Shown: piece by piece, positions 1-6,277 of the stretch
How the letters are laid out: every line of letters starts with the position of its first letter
Numbering within the stretch: the first letter of the stretch is position 1
Source of the DNA: JBOGFC01 sp050742155
GTDB taxonomy: Bacteria > Actinomycetota > Acidimicrobiia > Spongiisociales > JALYHC01
DNA length: 8,460 nt
Direction of reading: 5' to 3'
NCBI GenBank assembly: GCA_050742155.1
Contig: JBOGFC010000254.1
Location: 1 to 8,460, forward strand
The notes under the pieces: generated by a model
What the model saw: the letters and a program-made list of their open reading frames with translations, nothing else
The model's database searches: none
What the model was told of the DNA's origin: nothing
Made by a program: the position numbers and the translations under genes

Positions 1-307
1 CCCGCTCCACCTCGGCCAGGACCGCCTCCTCGTCCCGGCTGGTCACCGCCGCCTTCAGGTTGATCCAGCCCCGGTGCATGGTGCCCAGCACGTTGCCGCT
101 CTCGGCCGGCTCTCTCCCCAGCCGCAAGACCTCGTTGGCCAGCTCGGCGGCGAAGCCGGCCCGCTATTGGGCGTGGGTGTTGAAGAACGTGGTCAGCTCG
201 GGGTCCTCCACTCCCTCGGCGGCCTGGCGGTAGCCGGCTTCGGCGTCCTTGCAGATACCGATCACGTGGTTGAGGGCCCGGGCGACCCCGACGCTGCTGA
301 GCGTCAT
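1..307 (-). pseudogene. PA2169-family (DUF2383) four-helix-bundle protein, interrupted by amber codon, 3' end outside window
   Basis: Read from ATG at 307, the protein begins MTLSSVGVARALNHVIGICK and continues through KDAEAGYRQAAEGVEDPEL. Codon 48 (bases 166-164) is TAG. The same frame then runs on without another stop to the window edge with typical family sequence: FAAELANEVLRLG, then GTMHRGWINLKAAVTSRDEE and AVLAEVERG. The family is a ferritin-like helical bundle of about 150 residues with poorly known function. The residue before the stop is Gln, and family members carry polar residues at this site, so a single CAG to TAG change would explain the stop. A good SD (AGGAG, 319-315) sits 7 bases before ATG and overlaps the upstream TAA, so this is the last visible gene of the operon. 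The break is either a genuine recent nonsense mutation or a base-calling error. The C-terminus is off the left edge. Confidence 0.8.
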
Positions 308-319
308 AGCCGCCGCTCC

Positions 320-889
320 TTACCCTCCGCCCAGTTCCCCGAAACGGGCCACCAGCGCCCGCACCGCCCTGGCCCGGTGGCTGATGGCGTGCTTCTCCTG
401 GCTCGACAACTCACCCAGCGTCTGCCCCTCCACCTCGAAGACCGGGTCGTAGCCGAAGCCGTAGGTCCCCCGCGGGAACTCGGCGATGCGGCCCTCCAAG
501 GCGCCCTCGGCCACCAGCTCTTCTCCATCCGGGGTCACCAGCGCCACCACCGACCGAAAGGTCGCTCGGCGATCCCCCACCCCCTCCAACCTCCGGAGCA
601 GCTCGGCCACGTTGTCCTCGTAGGTGGCCTCGGGGCCGGCGAAGCGGGCGGTCCGCACCCCTGGGCCCCACTCCAGGAAGGCCACCTCCAGCCCGGTATC
701 GTCGGCCACCGCCGCCATCCCGGTGGCTTCCATCACCGCCCGCGCCTTCAAAACGGCGTTCTCCTCCAGGGTCTCCCCAGTCTCCTCGACCTCCGGCCAC
801 TCCAGGCCGCGCACCACCTCCACCGCGGCGGCGGCCAGGATCTCCTCCACCTCCCGCACTTTGTCGGGGTTGCGGGAGGCCACCACCAC
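320..889 (-). CDS. rdgB: XTP/dITP (non-canonical purine NTP) pyrophosphatase, RdgB/HAM1 family
   Basis: This cytosolic house-cleaning enzyme hydrolyses dITP, XTP and related nucleotides to the monophosphate plus pyrophosphate, keeping them out of DNA and RNA. The N-terminal nucleotide-binding motif VVVASRNPDKVREVEEIL, the ETLEENAVLKARA segment, VADDTGLEV (catalytic Asp region), FGYDPVF and SSQEKHAISHRARA near the C-terminus are all present in family order. The length, 189 residues from GTG 889, is normal. No ATG is available. GTG at 889 or 886 puts the protein start at the usual place. A CTG at 904, overlapping the rph TGA, would add five residues (LRPDR) and cannot be excluded. The gene follows rph directly, the same order as rphA-Rv1341 in mycobacteria, and probably depends on translational coupling because no strong SD is visible. 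Confidence 0.93.
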   Translation of the reverse strand: MVVASRNPDKVREVEEILAAAAVEVVRGLEWPEVEETGETLEENAVLKARAVMEATGMAAVADDTGLEVAFLEWGPGVRTARFAGPEATYEDNVAELLRRLEGVGDRRATFRSVVALVTPDGEELVAEGALEGRIAEFPRGTYGFGYDPVFEVEGQTLGELSSQEKHAISHRARAVRALVARFGELGGG

Positions 890-900
890 CCGGTCGGGTC

Positions 901-1596
901 TCAGGCGCCCACCGCCTCGCGCTGGGCGGCCACCAGCTCCTTGATTCCCCGCTCGGCCAGATCCAGCATGACATGCAGCTGCTCCCGGGAGAAGGCCGCC
1001 CCCTCGGCGGTGCCCTGCACCTCCACCAGGCCTCCGGAGCCGGTCATCACCACGTTCATGTCCACCTCGGCTCCTAGATCCTCCGAGTAGTCGAGGTCGA
1101 GGAGCGCCGTCTCTTCCACGATCCCCACGCTGACCGCCGCGCACTGGTCGAAGATGGCCTCCGGGTCACCGGGCCCTGCCACCAGAGCGTCGTACATGGC
1201 CACCCAGGCCCCGGTCACCGCCGCCGTGCGAGTCCCACCGTCCGCCTGCAGGACGTCGCAGTCCACCCGCAGGACCAGCTCTCCCATACGCTCCAGGTCC
1301 ACCACCGAGCGGATGCTTCGCCCGATGAGCCGCTGGATCTCCTTGGCCCGTCCCCCTTGGTAGCTCTCCCGAGAGATGCGCTCGGCGCTCGAGCCGGGCA
1401 GCATGGCATACTCGGCGGTCACCCACCCTCGCCCCTGCCCCCGCAGCCAGCGGGGCAACTCGGCCTGGAAGGCGGCGGTGCACAGCACCCGGGTGCGGCC
1501 CATCTCGATGAGCACCGAGCCCGGGGTCATGTCGGTGTAGCCGCGGCTGATCCGGATCGGCCGTAGCTGGTCGGGCCCTCGCCCTTCCCTGGGCAT
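901..1596 (-). CDS. rph: Ribonuclease PH
   Basis: This is a phosphate-dependent 3'-5' exoribonuclease that trims tRNA 3' ends, releasing nucleoside diphosphates; the family forms a hexameric ring. The 231-residue product is close to the usual 235-245. It shows the N-terminal RPIRISRGYTDMTPGSVLIE stretch, SRESYQGGRAKEIQRLIGRS (residues 75-94), the phosphate-site block LQADGGTRTAAVTGAW (116-131), and the acidic metal-binding segment DLDYSEDLGAEVDMNVV. No key residue appears to be missing. The ATG at 1596 shares its A with the TGA of the upstream phosphodiesterase gene (TGATG), which indicates translational coupling. Downstream, rdgB starts within about a dozen bases. The pairing of rph with rdgB and an Rv1339-like gene is conserved in actinobacteria. 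Confidence 0.97.
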   Translation of the reverse strand: MPREGRGPDQLRPIRISRGYTDMTPGSVLIEMGRTRVLCTAAFQAELPRWLRGQGRGWVTAEYAMLPGSSAERISRESYQGGRAKEIQRLIGRSIRSVVDLERMGELVLRVDCDVLQADGGTRTAAVTGAWVAMYDALVAGPGDPEAIFDQCAAVSVGIVEETALLDLDYSEDLGAEVDMNVVMTGSGGLVEVQGTAEGAAFSREQLHVMLDLAERGIKELVAAQREAVGA

Positions 1597-2345
1597 CAGG
1601 CCTCCACCCGCATCCCCGGCACCGCCAGCCCCACCGACTGTTCGAACACCTCTTCGGCCTCCGCCACCGACCGCCCGGGGTCGAGCGTCGGCCAGAGGTG
1701 GGTGATCATCAGCCGCCGTACTCCGGCCGTGCGCCCCAGCTGACCTGCTTCCCGAGCCGTCAGGTGATGAGGCCAGGGCTTGTCGGCGGTGGCTCCCTGG
1801 TAGGTGGCCTCACAGACGAAGAGGTCGGCCCCCTCCGCCAGGGCGGCTACGCCACCTTCGGGGCCGGTGTCCGAGGAATACACCAGTGCCTTGCCGTCCG
1901 ACTCGGCCCTCACCGCCACGGTGGGAACCGGATGATCGGTCAGGGCGAAGCGAAGTGAGAGCTCTCCGACCTTCACCTCGTCGCCTCCCGAGACGGCCCG
2001 GAAAGAGAGGCCCTCCCACAGGCCATGCGCCGAGTCGGCCCCCATCAGGGCGCCCAGCTTCTCGGCCACCCCGTCCGGGGCCAGCACCGGCACTCCGGTG
2101 CGGCGGGGGTTGCCGTAGTAGGTGGCGTGGTAGAAGGCCAGCACGTCCACACAGTGATCCGGGTGGATGTGGCTGATCACGATGGCATCCACCTCCCGGA
2201 ACGGCATGAACTCCTGGAGGGCGGCGAAGGTCCCGGGGCCGGCGTCGACCCACACGCGGGTCTCCCGCTGCTCCACCAAGTAACCGGAGGCGGGGCGGCC
2301 CGGGGTGGGATAGGTGCCGTTGGAGCCGAGCACGGTGAGGCGCAC
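1596..2345 (-). CDS. Metallo-beta-lactamase-fold phosphodiesterase, Rv1339-like (RNase Z-related)
   Basis: The protein is 249 residues from a GTG start. Metal-binding residues of the fold are visible: SHIHPDHCVD (HxHxDH at 59-64), TDHP (His137), YSSDTGP (Asp158), PHHLTAREAG (His192-193) and ITHLWP (His215). The HLTAREAG block is shared with RNase Z-type enzymes. The position directly before rph matches Rv1339 of M. tuberculosis, which has been reported as an atypical cyclic-AMP phosphodiesterase. Cyclic-nucleotide hydrolysis is therefore the best specific guess, but from sequence alone an RNA 3'-processing activity remains possible. There is no signal peptide, so it is likely cytosolic. It begins 10 bases after the cysM stop and ends in a 1-base overlap with rph. 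There is no clear SD before GTG; the next in-frame region offers no better start. Confidence 0.9.
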   Translation of the reverse strand: MRLTVLGSNGTYPTPGRPASGYLVEQRETRVWVDAGPGTFAALQEFMPFREVDAIVISHIHPDHCVDVLAFYHATYYGNPRRTGVPVLAPDGVAEKLGALMGADSAHGLWEGLSFRAVSGGDEVKVGELSLRFALTDHPVPTVAVRAESDGKALVYSSDTGPEGGVAALAEGADLFVCEATYQGATADKPWPHHLTAREAGQLGRTAGVRRLMITHLWPTLDPGRSVAEAEEVFEQSVGLAVPGMRVEA

Positions 2346-2355
2346 CGCCGGCAGT

Positions 2356-3276
2356 CTAGAAGTAGACCTGGCCCGAGACCCGCTCCACCACCTGCTCGAT
2401 GGGATCGGCCCAGACTCCGGCCGACAGGTATTTCCAACCGCCGTCGGGGAGGATGGTCACCACCGTCCCCCGCTCCAAACGCTCCATCCAGCGGACCGCC
2501 CCGTGCACCGCCGCTCCCGATGAGATGCCGGCGAAGAGCCCTTCTTCGTGCAGCAGGCGGCGAGTCATCACCACCGCCTCCCGAGGGCGGACCAGCAGCT
2601 TGCCGTCGACAAAGGCCGGGTCGAAGATCGGGGGGACGTACCCCTCCTCCAGGGAGCGCAGGCCGGTTACCAGCTCCCCGGCCGGTGGCTCCACCGCCAC
2701 CACCTGGGTGCCCGGGTGGGCCTCCCGCAGGGCCCGCCCCACCCCCATCAGCGTGCCGCCGGTCCCCAGGCCGGCCACCAGCGCATCCACCCGGCCCAGC
2801 TGCTCGACGATCTCTTGACCGGTGGTCCGATAGTGCACCTCGGGATTGGCCGGGTTCTCGTACTGGTGGAGCAGGACGGAGCCATGCTCGGCGGCCAGCT
2901 CACGGGCCCGGCCGATGGCCCCGTTCGACCCCTCCGCGGCCGGGGTCTCGACCACCTGGGCGCCCAGGGCGGCCAGGAGCTGCTTCCGCTCGGGGCTGAC
3001 GTTGGCCGGCATTGTGACGGTCAGCCGGTACCCCTTCAGGAGGGCCAGGCGAGCCAGGGCGATGCCGGTGTTGCCGGAGGAGGGCTCCACCAGGTGGGCA
3101 CCCCCCCTGAGCAGCCCCTCTCGCTCGGCGCCCTCCACCATGGCGGCCGCCACCCGGTCCTTCAGCGAGCCGGTCGGGTTGTGCCATTCCAGCTTGGCGT
3201 ACAGGGCCACCTCGGGCCGGGGGGACAGCTGCTCGAGCCGGACGAGGGGCGTGCCGCCGAGCGGCTCGTCAGCCAC
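2356..3276 (-). CDS. cysM: CysO-dependent cysteine synthase CysM (O-phosphoserine sulfhydrylase type)
   Basis: This is a fold-type II PLP enzyme of 306 residues. Visible motifs are NPTGSLKDR with the PLP lysine at K39, PSSGNTG (65-71), which contacts the substrate carboxylate, and the phosphate-binding loop GLGTGGTLMG (169-178). M. tuberculosis CysM joins O-phosphoserine with the thiocarboxylate of CysO to give a CysO-cysteine adduct. The arginine tied to O-phosphoserine recognition there (R220, in ALRNMDEGFVP) is kept here as R207 in GLRSLEEGYVP. The C-terminal GQVYF resembles the GQLWA tail of that enzyme. GTG at 3276 was chosen because it lies immediately before the conserved DEPLGGTPLVRL; its first eight bases overlap the end of cysO. 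A longer in-frame extension exists upstream but lies wholly inside cysO and has no family similarity. Confidence 0.95.
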   Translation of the reverse strand: MADEPLGGTPLVRLEQLSPRPEVALYAKLEWHNPTGSLKDRVAAAMVEGAEREGLLRGGAHLVEPSSGNTGIALARLALLKGYRLTVTMPANVSPERKQLLAALGAQVVETPAAEGSNGAIGRARELAAEHGSVLLHQYENPANPEVHYRTTGQEIVEQLGRVDALVAGLGTGGTLMGVGRALREAHPGTQVVAVEPPAGELVTGLRSLEEGYVPPIFDPAFVDGKLLVRPREAVVMTRRLLHEEGLFAGISSGAAVHGAVRWMERLERGTVVTILPDGGWKYLSAGVWADPIEQVVERVSGQVYF

Positions 3277-3541
3277 CGGCCACGGCCGGGAGGATGGAGA
3301 TCTCGGCGCCCTCGGGGACCGGCGTGTCCAGGCCCTGCAGGTAGCGGATGTCCTCGTCACCAACGAAGACGTTGACGAACCGGTGCAGGTCTCCCTGGTC
3401 GACCAGGCGATCGCCGAGGCCGGGATGGCGCTGCTCCAGGTCGGCGAAAACCTCGCCGACGGTCTGACCCTCGGCCCTGACCAGGGCTTCCCCGTCGGCC
3501 AGGGACCGCAAGATGGTGGGAAGGCGAACTCGGACCGTCAT
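3269..3541 (-). CDS. cysO: Sulfur carrier protein CysO (ThiS/MoaD-like ubiquitin fold)
   Basis: The 90-residue beta-grasp protein begins MTVRVRLPTILRSLADGE and ends in ILPAVAGG. That C-terminus is the same as in M. tuberculosis CysO, where the terminal glycine is converted to a thiocarboxylate and then carries the newly made cysteine. The internal segment LHRFVNVFVGDEDIRYLQGL is also closely family-like (LHRFVN.YV.DEDVR). The gene lies between mec and cysM. Its ATG follows the mec stop by two bases, and its TGA lies inside the start of cysM, so expression of the three proteins is coupled. The enzyme that adenylates and thiolates CysO (MoeZ/MoeB-type) is not in this window. Because the stop directly follows the Gly-Gly, no C-terminal trimming is needed before activation. 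Confidence 0.96.
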   Translation of the reverse strand: MTVRVRLPTILRSLADGEALVRAEGQTVGEVFADLEQRHPGLGDRLVDQGDLHRFVNVFVGDEDIRYLQGLDTPVPEGAEISILPAVAGG

Positions 3542-3543
3542 GC

Positions 3544-3945
3544 TCACCCGAAGCTCAGCGGCTGCTCCTGCACCTCGCCGTTGCGGATCCAGTAGCCCCG
3601 GAGTGTAGGGGCGCCCCGGTCGACCGGACCGACGATGAGGTAGAGCCAGTCCGGCTCCAGGGCACGGGCGACGTCGGTGGGCGACGGGTAGGCGTCGGTA
3701 TGGGTATGGGAGTGGAAGACCCCGGCCAGGTGCCAGCCCAGCCGCTCGGCATGCCGCAGGGCGTGGAAGTGCTCGGAGGGCTCGACCGTGTAAGCGGTGG
3801 CCGAGCGATCCGTATTGGTCAGGCAGTACGCCATCCGCAATCTGCCGGCCTGGTCGGCGGCCAGCAAGCCGCACGCCTCCTCCGGGTAGCAGAAGCTGGC
3901 GTGGGCGGCGATGGCCTCGGAGATCTGGTCGGGGATCTCGATCAT
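3544..3945 (-). CDS. mec: JAMM-family metalloprotease Mec, releasing cysteine from CysO
   Basis: This zinc peptidase of the JAB1/MPN+/JAMM type has 133 residues. The JAMM signature is intact: Glu23 in PEEACGLLA, and H78-x-H80 followed by S88-x2-D91 in HSHTHTDAYPSPTD. In the CysO pathway the homologous enzyme (Rv1334) cuts cysteine off the C-terminal glycine of CysO-Cys, regenerating the carrier. The adjacent cysO and cysM make that role much more likely than a deubiquitinase-like or siderophore function. ATG at 3945 overlaps the upstream DUF488 stop as ATGA. Cytosolic; no signal peptide or membrane segment is seen. Confidence 0.94.
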   Translation of the reverse strand: MIEIPDQISEAIAAHASFCYPEEACGLLAADQAGRLRMAYCLTNTDRSATAYTVEPSEHFHALRHAERLGWHLAGVFHSHTHTDAYPSPTDVARALEPDWLYLIVGPVDRGAPTLRGYWIRNGEVQEQPLSFG

Positions 3946-4463
3946 CCGTAGACCAGCAGGCCTTCTGCATCGATCCGGCAGCCCTCGGTGACCGGGTGGG
4001 GCTGCGAGGTCCCGTCGTGGAGCAGGTGGAGGACCTCAGCCTGCTCTCGAAGCGCCGCTGCGTCGGCCACCAGCCGGCGGTGGCAGCGCCACCAGAGGCT
4101 CTCAGCGCACATGCAGACGGTCGGCGCCGCCTTGGCCTCCCCGAGCAGCTGGTGGAGGCCGGCCGAGAACTCGGGCGTGCGCATGTGGTCGGCGTAGGCC
4201 CGGAAGCTCGGGTTGCGGAGCCCCTCATTGGGCGATTCGGGCCGCTCCCGACGACGGCCCCCCAGGCGCGGCTCCCAGCGGTAGCTGAAGCCCGCCTCGG
4301 CCAGCCACCCGGCCATGCCCTCCCGATTGAACTGAGGGTGGCGCCGGCTCCCCGGGAAGCTGCGGATGTCGACCAGCCGCCGGACACCGGCATTGCGCAG
4401 CAACCGGGAGAACGCCTCCGACTCCAGCGTCCCGTGGCCGACGGTGAAGAGCACGCGGGTCAT
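3942..4463 (-). CDS. DUF488 family protein
   Basis: The first gene of the minus-strand operon encodes 173 residues with the DUF488 signature. Residues near the N-terminus read LFTVGHGT, followed by RRLVDIRSFPGSRRHPQFN, then a central LGGRR and NPSFRAYADHM region, and CMCAESLWWRCHRRLVAD near residues 117-134. The family's biochemical role is unknown; the conserved arginines and the C-x-C-A-E...C-H-R cluster suggest nucleic-acid or metal binding, which is only inference. The coding overlap with mec (ATGA) places it in the same transcript as the cysteine module, although it is not part of the mycobacterial cluster. ATG 4463 lies 8 bases from a TAGGGT element, with no SD, which suggests a leaderless mRNA. 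Confidence 0.88.
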   Translation of the reverse strand: MTRVLFTVGHGTLESEAFSRLLRNAGVRRLVDIRSFPGSRRHPQFNREGMAGWLAEAGFSYRWEPRLGGRRRERPESPNEGLRNPSFRAYADHMRTPEFSAGLHQLLGEAKAAPTVCMCAESLWWRCHRRLVADAAALREQAEVLHLLHDGTSQPHPVTEGCRIDAEGLLVYG

Positions 4464-4470
4464 TGGCTGA

Positions 4471-4521
4471 ACCCTAAGGAGGCGAAACCAGGGGCAGGCG
4501 CGGCATTCGCCTCCTTAGGGT
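4471..4521. promoter_or_regulatory. Divergent promoter region with perfect 16-bp inverted repeat
   Basis: The left arm ACCCTAAGGAGGCGAA (4471-4486) is the exact reverse complement of the right arm at 4506-4521, with a 19-base spacer between. Each arm carries, on the strand reading outward, TAGGGT, which fits the TANNNT -10 pattern of actinobacterial promoters (plus strand 4516-4521; minus strand 4476-4471). With normal spacing both transcripts would begin at or within a base of the start codons at 4528 and 4463, giving leaderless mRNAs. Each arm also holds an AAGGAGG anti-SD match, but these point inward and lie over 40 bases from either start, so they are unlikely to be ribosome-binding sites. 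The repeat could also be the operator of an unidentified dimeric regulator. Confidence 0.65.
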
Positions 4522-4527
4522 ACGTGC

Positions 4528-5235
4528 ATGTTCGAGCTATCCGCCCACCTGTACGACGCCCTCTACGACGCCCGAGGGAAGGACTACGCAGCCGAGGCCG
4601 CCCGGGTCCACTCGATCATCCAGGAACGGCACCCCGCCGCCCGGACGCTGCTCGACGTGGCCTGTGGGACGGGTCGTCACCTCGAGCACCTCAGAGGCCA
4701 CTATCGGGTGGAGGGGCTCGACATCAACCAGCGGCTCCTCGACTTGGCGCGGGCACGCAACCCGGATGTCCCCCTTCACGAGGGCGATATGCGCACGTTC
4801 CGCCTCGGGAGACGCTTCGACGTCGTCACCTGCCTGTTCAGCGCCATCGGCTTCGCCACCACTCCCGAGGAGCTGCACGGCGCCGTCGAATCGATCGCCG
4901 CCCACCTGGCCACCGGGGGCCTGGCCATCATCGAGCCATGGCTGGCGGCCGAGGACATTCTCAGTGGGACGGTCTTCGCCACCTTCGTGGACCAGGAGGA
5001 CCTAAAGGTGGCCCGCATCAACCCGCCCATCGAGGTCGACGGTCGCCTCGGGGTGCTCACCTTTCACTACCTGGTGGGCACCCCGGACCGGGTCGAGCAT
5101 TTCACCGAACGGCTCGAGACCGGTCTCTTCACCGATCTCGAATATGGAGCTGCCCTCGCCGAAGCAGGGCTCCAGGTGGAGTACGACAGCGACGGCCTGA
5201 CAGGCCGGGGCCTCTACGTGGCCCGGAGCAGCTGA
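4528..5235 (+). CDS. Class I SAM-dependent methyltransferase
   Basis: The 235-residue protein has a Rossmann-type methyltransferase core. Motif I is LLDVACGTGRHLEHL (from residue 41; acidic D43), the ribose-binding acidic residue is in GLDIN (63-67), the next motif is EGDMRTF (85-91), and the strand-4 block is FDVVTCLFSAIGF. The N-terminus MFELSAHLYDALYDARGKDY and overall length resemble sugar N,N-dimethyltransferases of the DesVI/TylM1 type. No sugar-biosynthesis genes are nearby, however, so the substrate is unknown. The gene stands alone on the plus strand, divergent from the cysteine operon, and may be co-controlled through the shared inverted repeat. There is no SD before ATG 4528; a TAGGGT element ends 6 bases upstream, which favours leaderless translation. 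Confidence 0.88.
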   Translation: MFELSAHLYDALYDARGKDYAAEAARVHSIIQERHPAARTLLDVACGTGRHLEHLRGHYRVEGLDINQRLLDLARARNPDVPLHEGDMRTFRLGRRFDVVTCLFSAIGFATTPEELHGAVESIAAHLATGGLAIIEPWLAAEDILSGTVFATFVDQEDLKVARINPPIEVDGRLGVLTFHYLVGTPDRVEHFTERLETGLFTDLEYGAALAEAGLQVEYDSDGLTGRGLYVARSS

Positions 5236-5244
5236 CCGATCGCC

Positions 5245-5260
5245 CACCCGGCCCGGGGTG
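5245..5260. terminator. Possible weak hairpin between convergent genes
   Basis: CACCCGGCCCGGGGTG folds with a 5-bp stem (CACCC/GGGTG) in the 52-base gap between the converging methyltransferase and TSUP genes. There is no U-run on either strand, so it is at best a weak or Rho-assisted terminator. Confidence 0.25.
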
Positions 5261-5287
5261 CTCCCTTGGCCGAGGCGCTGGGCTTCC

Positions 5288-6172
5288 TCACTGGCCGGCG
5301 AGTCGGGCCGCCAACCGGGGCCCCCGTACCTGCCACAGCCGCCAGCCGGCCAGCCCGCTCAGCACCAGCAAGATGGCTCCGTAGAGGACGACCCGAAGCG
5401 AGCCGCCGATGCCCAAGCTCAATGCCAACGTGCCGGCATTGGTGAGCAGGATCGCCGCCCCCGCCAGCACGCCGAGCTTCCGCGGAGAGATGGCGCGGAC
5501 CAGGTAGGCCGCCAGTGGAGCGGCCACCGCACCGCCGGCCAGGAGCGCCCCCACCGTCTGCAGCGGGATCTCCGACCAGCTGAGAGAGAGCAGGAAGCCG
5601 AGGCTCGCCCCCAGAGCTACCAAGAACTCCCCGGTGTCGACCGTGCCGACCACCTTGCGCGGCTCGAGCCGGCCTGAGGCGAGCAGAGTGGGCGTGCCCA
5701 CCGGACCCCACCCTCCCCCTCCGACGGCGTCGATGAAGCCGGCTGACAAGCCGAGCGGGAGGAGGAACCTGGCGGACAGCGGCCGGTTGAGGGTTCGTCG
5801 CATCTGGCGACGGCCGAGGAAGCGCCACAGCACGTAGAGGCCGAGGCCGGCCAAGATCCCTGCCACCCAGGGCTTGGCCAACTCGCCGTCGAGCGAGGAG
5901 AGCACCACCGCGCCGAGGAAGGCTCCCCCGGCTCCGGGAAACGTCATGAGGCCGACCGCTCGCCAGTCCACGTTGCCGAAACGGGAGTGCGAGAGCCCGG
6001 CCATGAGGGTGGTCCCGATCTCGGCCATATGCACCGACGCCGACGCCAGCGCGGGCGCCATGCCGATGGTCAGGAGCAGGGTCGTGGAGGTGACCCCATA
6101 GGCCATTCCCAAGCTGCCGTCCACGAGCTGAGCGACCGTACCTACCAGAGCGAGCGTGACGAGGCGACGCAA
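5288..6172 (-). CDS. TSUP family (TauE/SafE, formerly DUF81) membrane anion transporter
   Basis: The 294-residue integral membrane protein has about eight hydrophobic segments. Both TSUP half-repeats are recognisable: the N-terminal LVDGSLGMAYGVTSTTLLLT and the central FIDAVGGGGWGPVGTPTLLA followed by VVGTVDTGEFLVALGASLGF. Family members export sulfite, sulfoacetate or related anions, or take up sulfur compounds; the substrate here cannot be read from sequence. The start is TTG at 6172, chosen because AAGGG lies 6 bases upstream and the protein then begins with the expected first transmembrane helix (LVTLALVGTVAQLVDG). The gene diverges from a cysteine-free Rrf2 regulator. Together with the cysteine operon 1 kb away, this suggests sulfur anion handling, which is inference from context. 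Confidence 0.9.
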   Translation of the reverse strand: MRRLVTLALVGTVAQLVDGSLGMAYGVTSTTLLLTIGMAPALASASVHMAEIGTTLMAGLSHSRFGNVDWRAVGLMTFPGAGGAFLGAVVLSSLDGELAKPWVAGILAGLGLYVLWRFLGRRQMRRTLNRPLSARFLLPLGLSAGFIDAVGGGGWGPVGTPTLLASGRLEPRKVVGTVDTGEFLVALGASLGFLLSLSWSEIPLQTVGALLAGGAVAAPLAAYLVRAISPRKLGVLAGAAILLTNAGTLALSLGIGGSLRVVLYGAILLVLSGLAGWRLWQVRGPRLAARLAGQ

Positions 6173-6198
6173 CCGGTTCCCTTCTTCCTATCGGGCGG

Positions 6199-6228
6199 AT
6201 TATCTATTATGTCTACTATCTTTGTCAA
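6199..6228 (-). promoter_or_regulatory. Sigma70-type promoter of the TSUP gene, in the TSUP/Rrf2 divergent region
   Basis: On the minus strand TTGACA (6228-6223) is followed after 18 bases by GATAAT (6204-6199), one mismatch from TATAAT. This predicts a start near 6192 and a leader of about 20 bases containing the AAGGG SD. The segment is conspicuously AT-rich compared with its surroundings. On the plus strand it includes a near-repeat of 9 bases (CTATTATGT at 6204-6212, CTACTATCT at 6213-6221), a plausible binding site for the adjacent Rrf2 protein. TATTAT (6205-6210) or TACTAT (6214-6219) could be the -10 of the regulator gene, so regulator binding would affect both directions. Confidence 0.6.
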
Positions 6229-6277
6229 GAAGCCCCTTCGGGACCGCGAGCCCGATCGACAGGACGACAATGGGACC

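Noticed and set aside
74..1090. Long open frame on the plus strand (338 codons) opposite rdgB and rph
   Set aside because: It is antisense to two clear enzyme genes, its translation is low-complexity Gly/His/Pro/Arg-rich, and it has no family resemblance; it is a GC-rich shadow frame.
2025..2999. 324-codon plus-strand open frame opposite the phosphodiesterase and cysM genes
   Set aside because: The proline/arginine-rich product is typical of an antisense frame in high-GC DNA, and both genes beneath it are well supported.
3277..3363. N-terminal extension of CysM giving 335 residues
   Set aside because: The extra residues are encoded entirely within cysO in another frame and do not resemble CysM proteins; GTG 3276 fits the family start.
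4471..4521. Inverted repeat as a transcription terminator
   Set aside because: It lies between two divergent start codons, so neither strand has an upstream gene ending here, and there is no U-run; a control site is more plausible.
3996..5384. 462-codon plus-strand open frame spanning DUF488 antisense and the methyltransferase region
   Set aside because: It crosses a divergent promoter and two convincing genes in other frames or strands; its product shows no motif.
6209..6277. Upstream ATG start for the Rrf2 regulator
   Set aside because: It would put 23 non-family residues ahead of RISLKVDYALR and start inside the predicted promoter elements.
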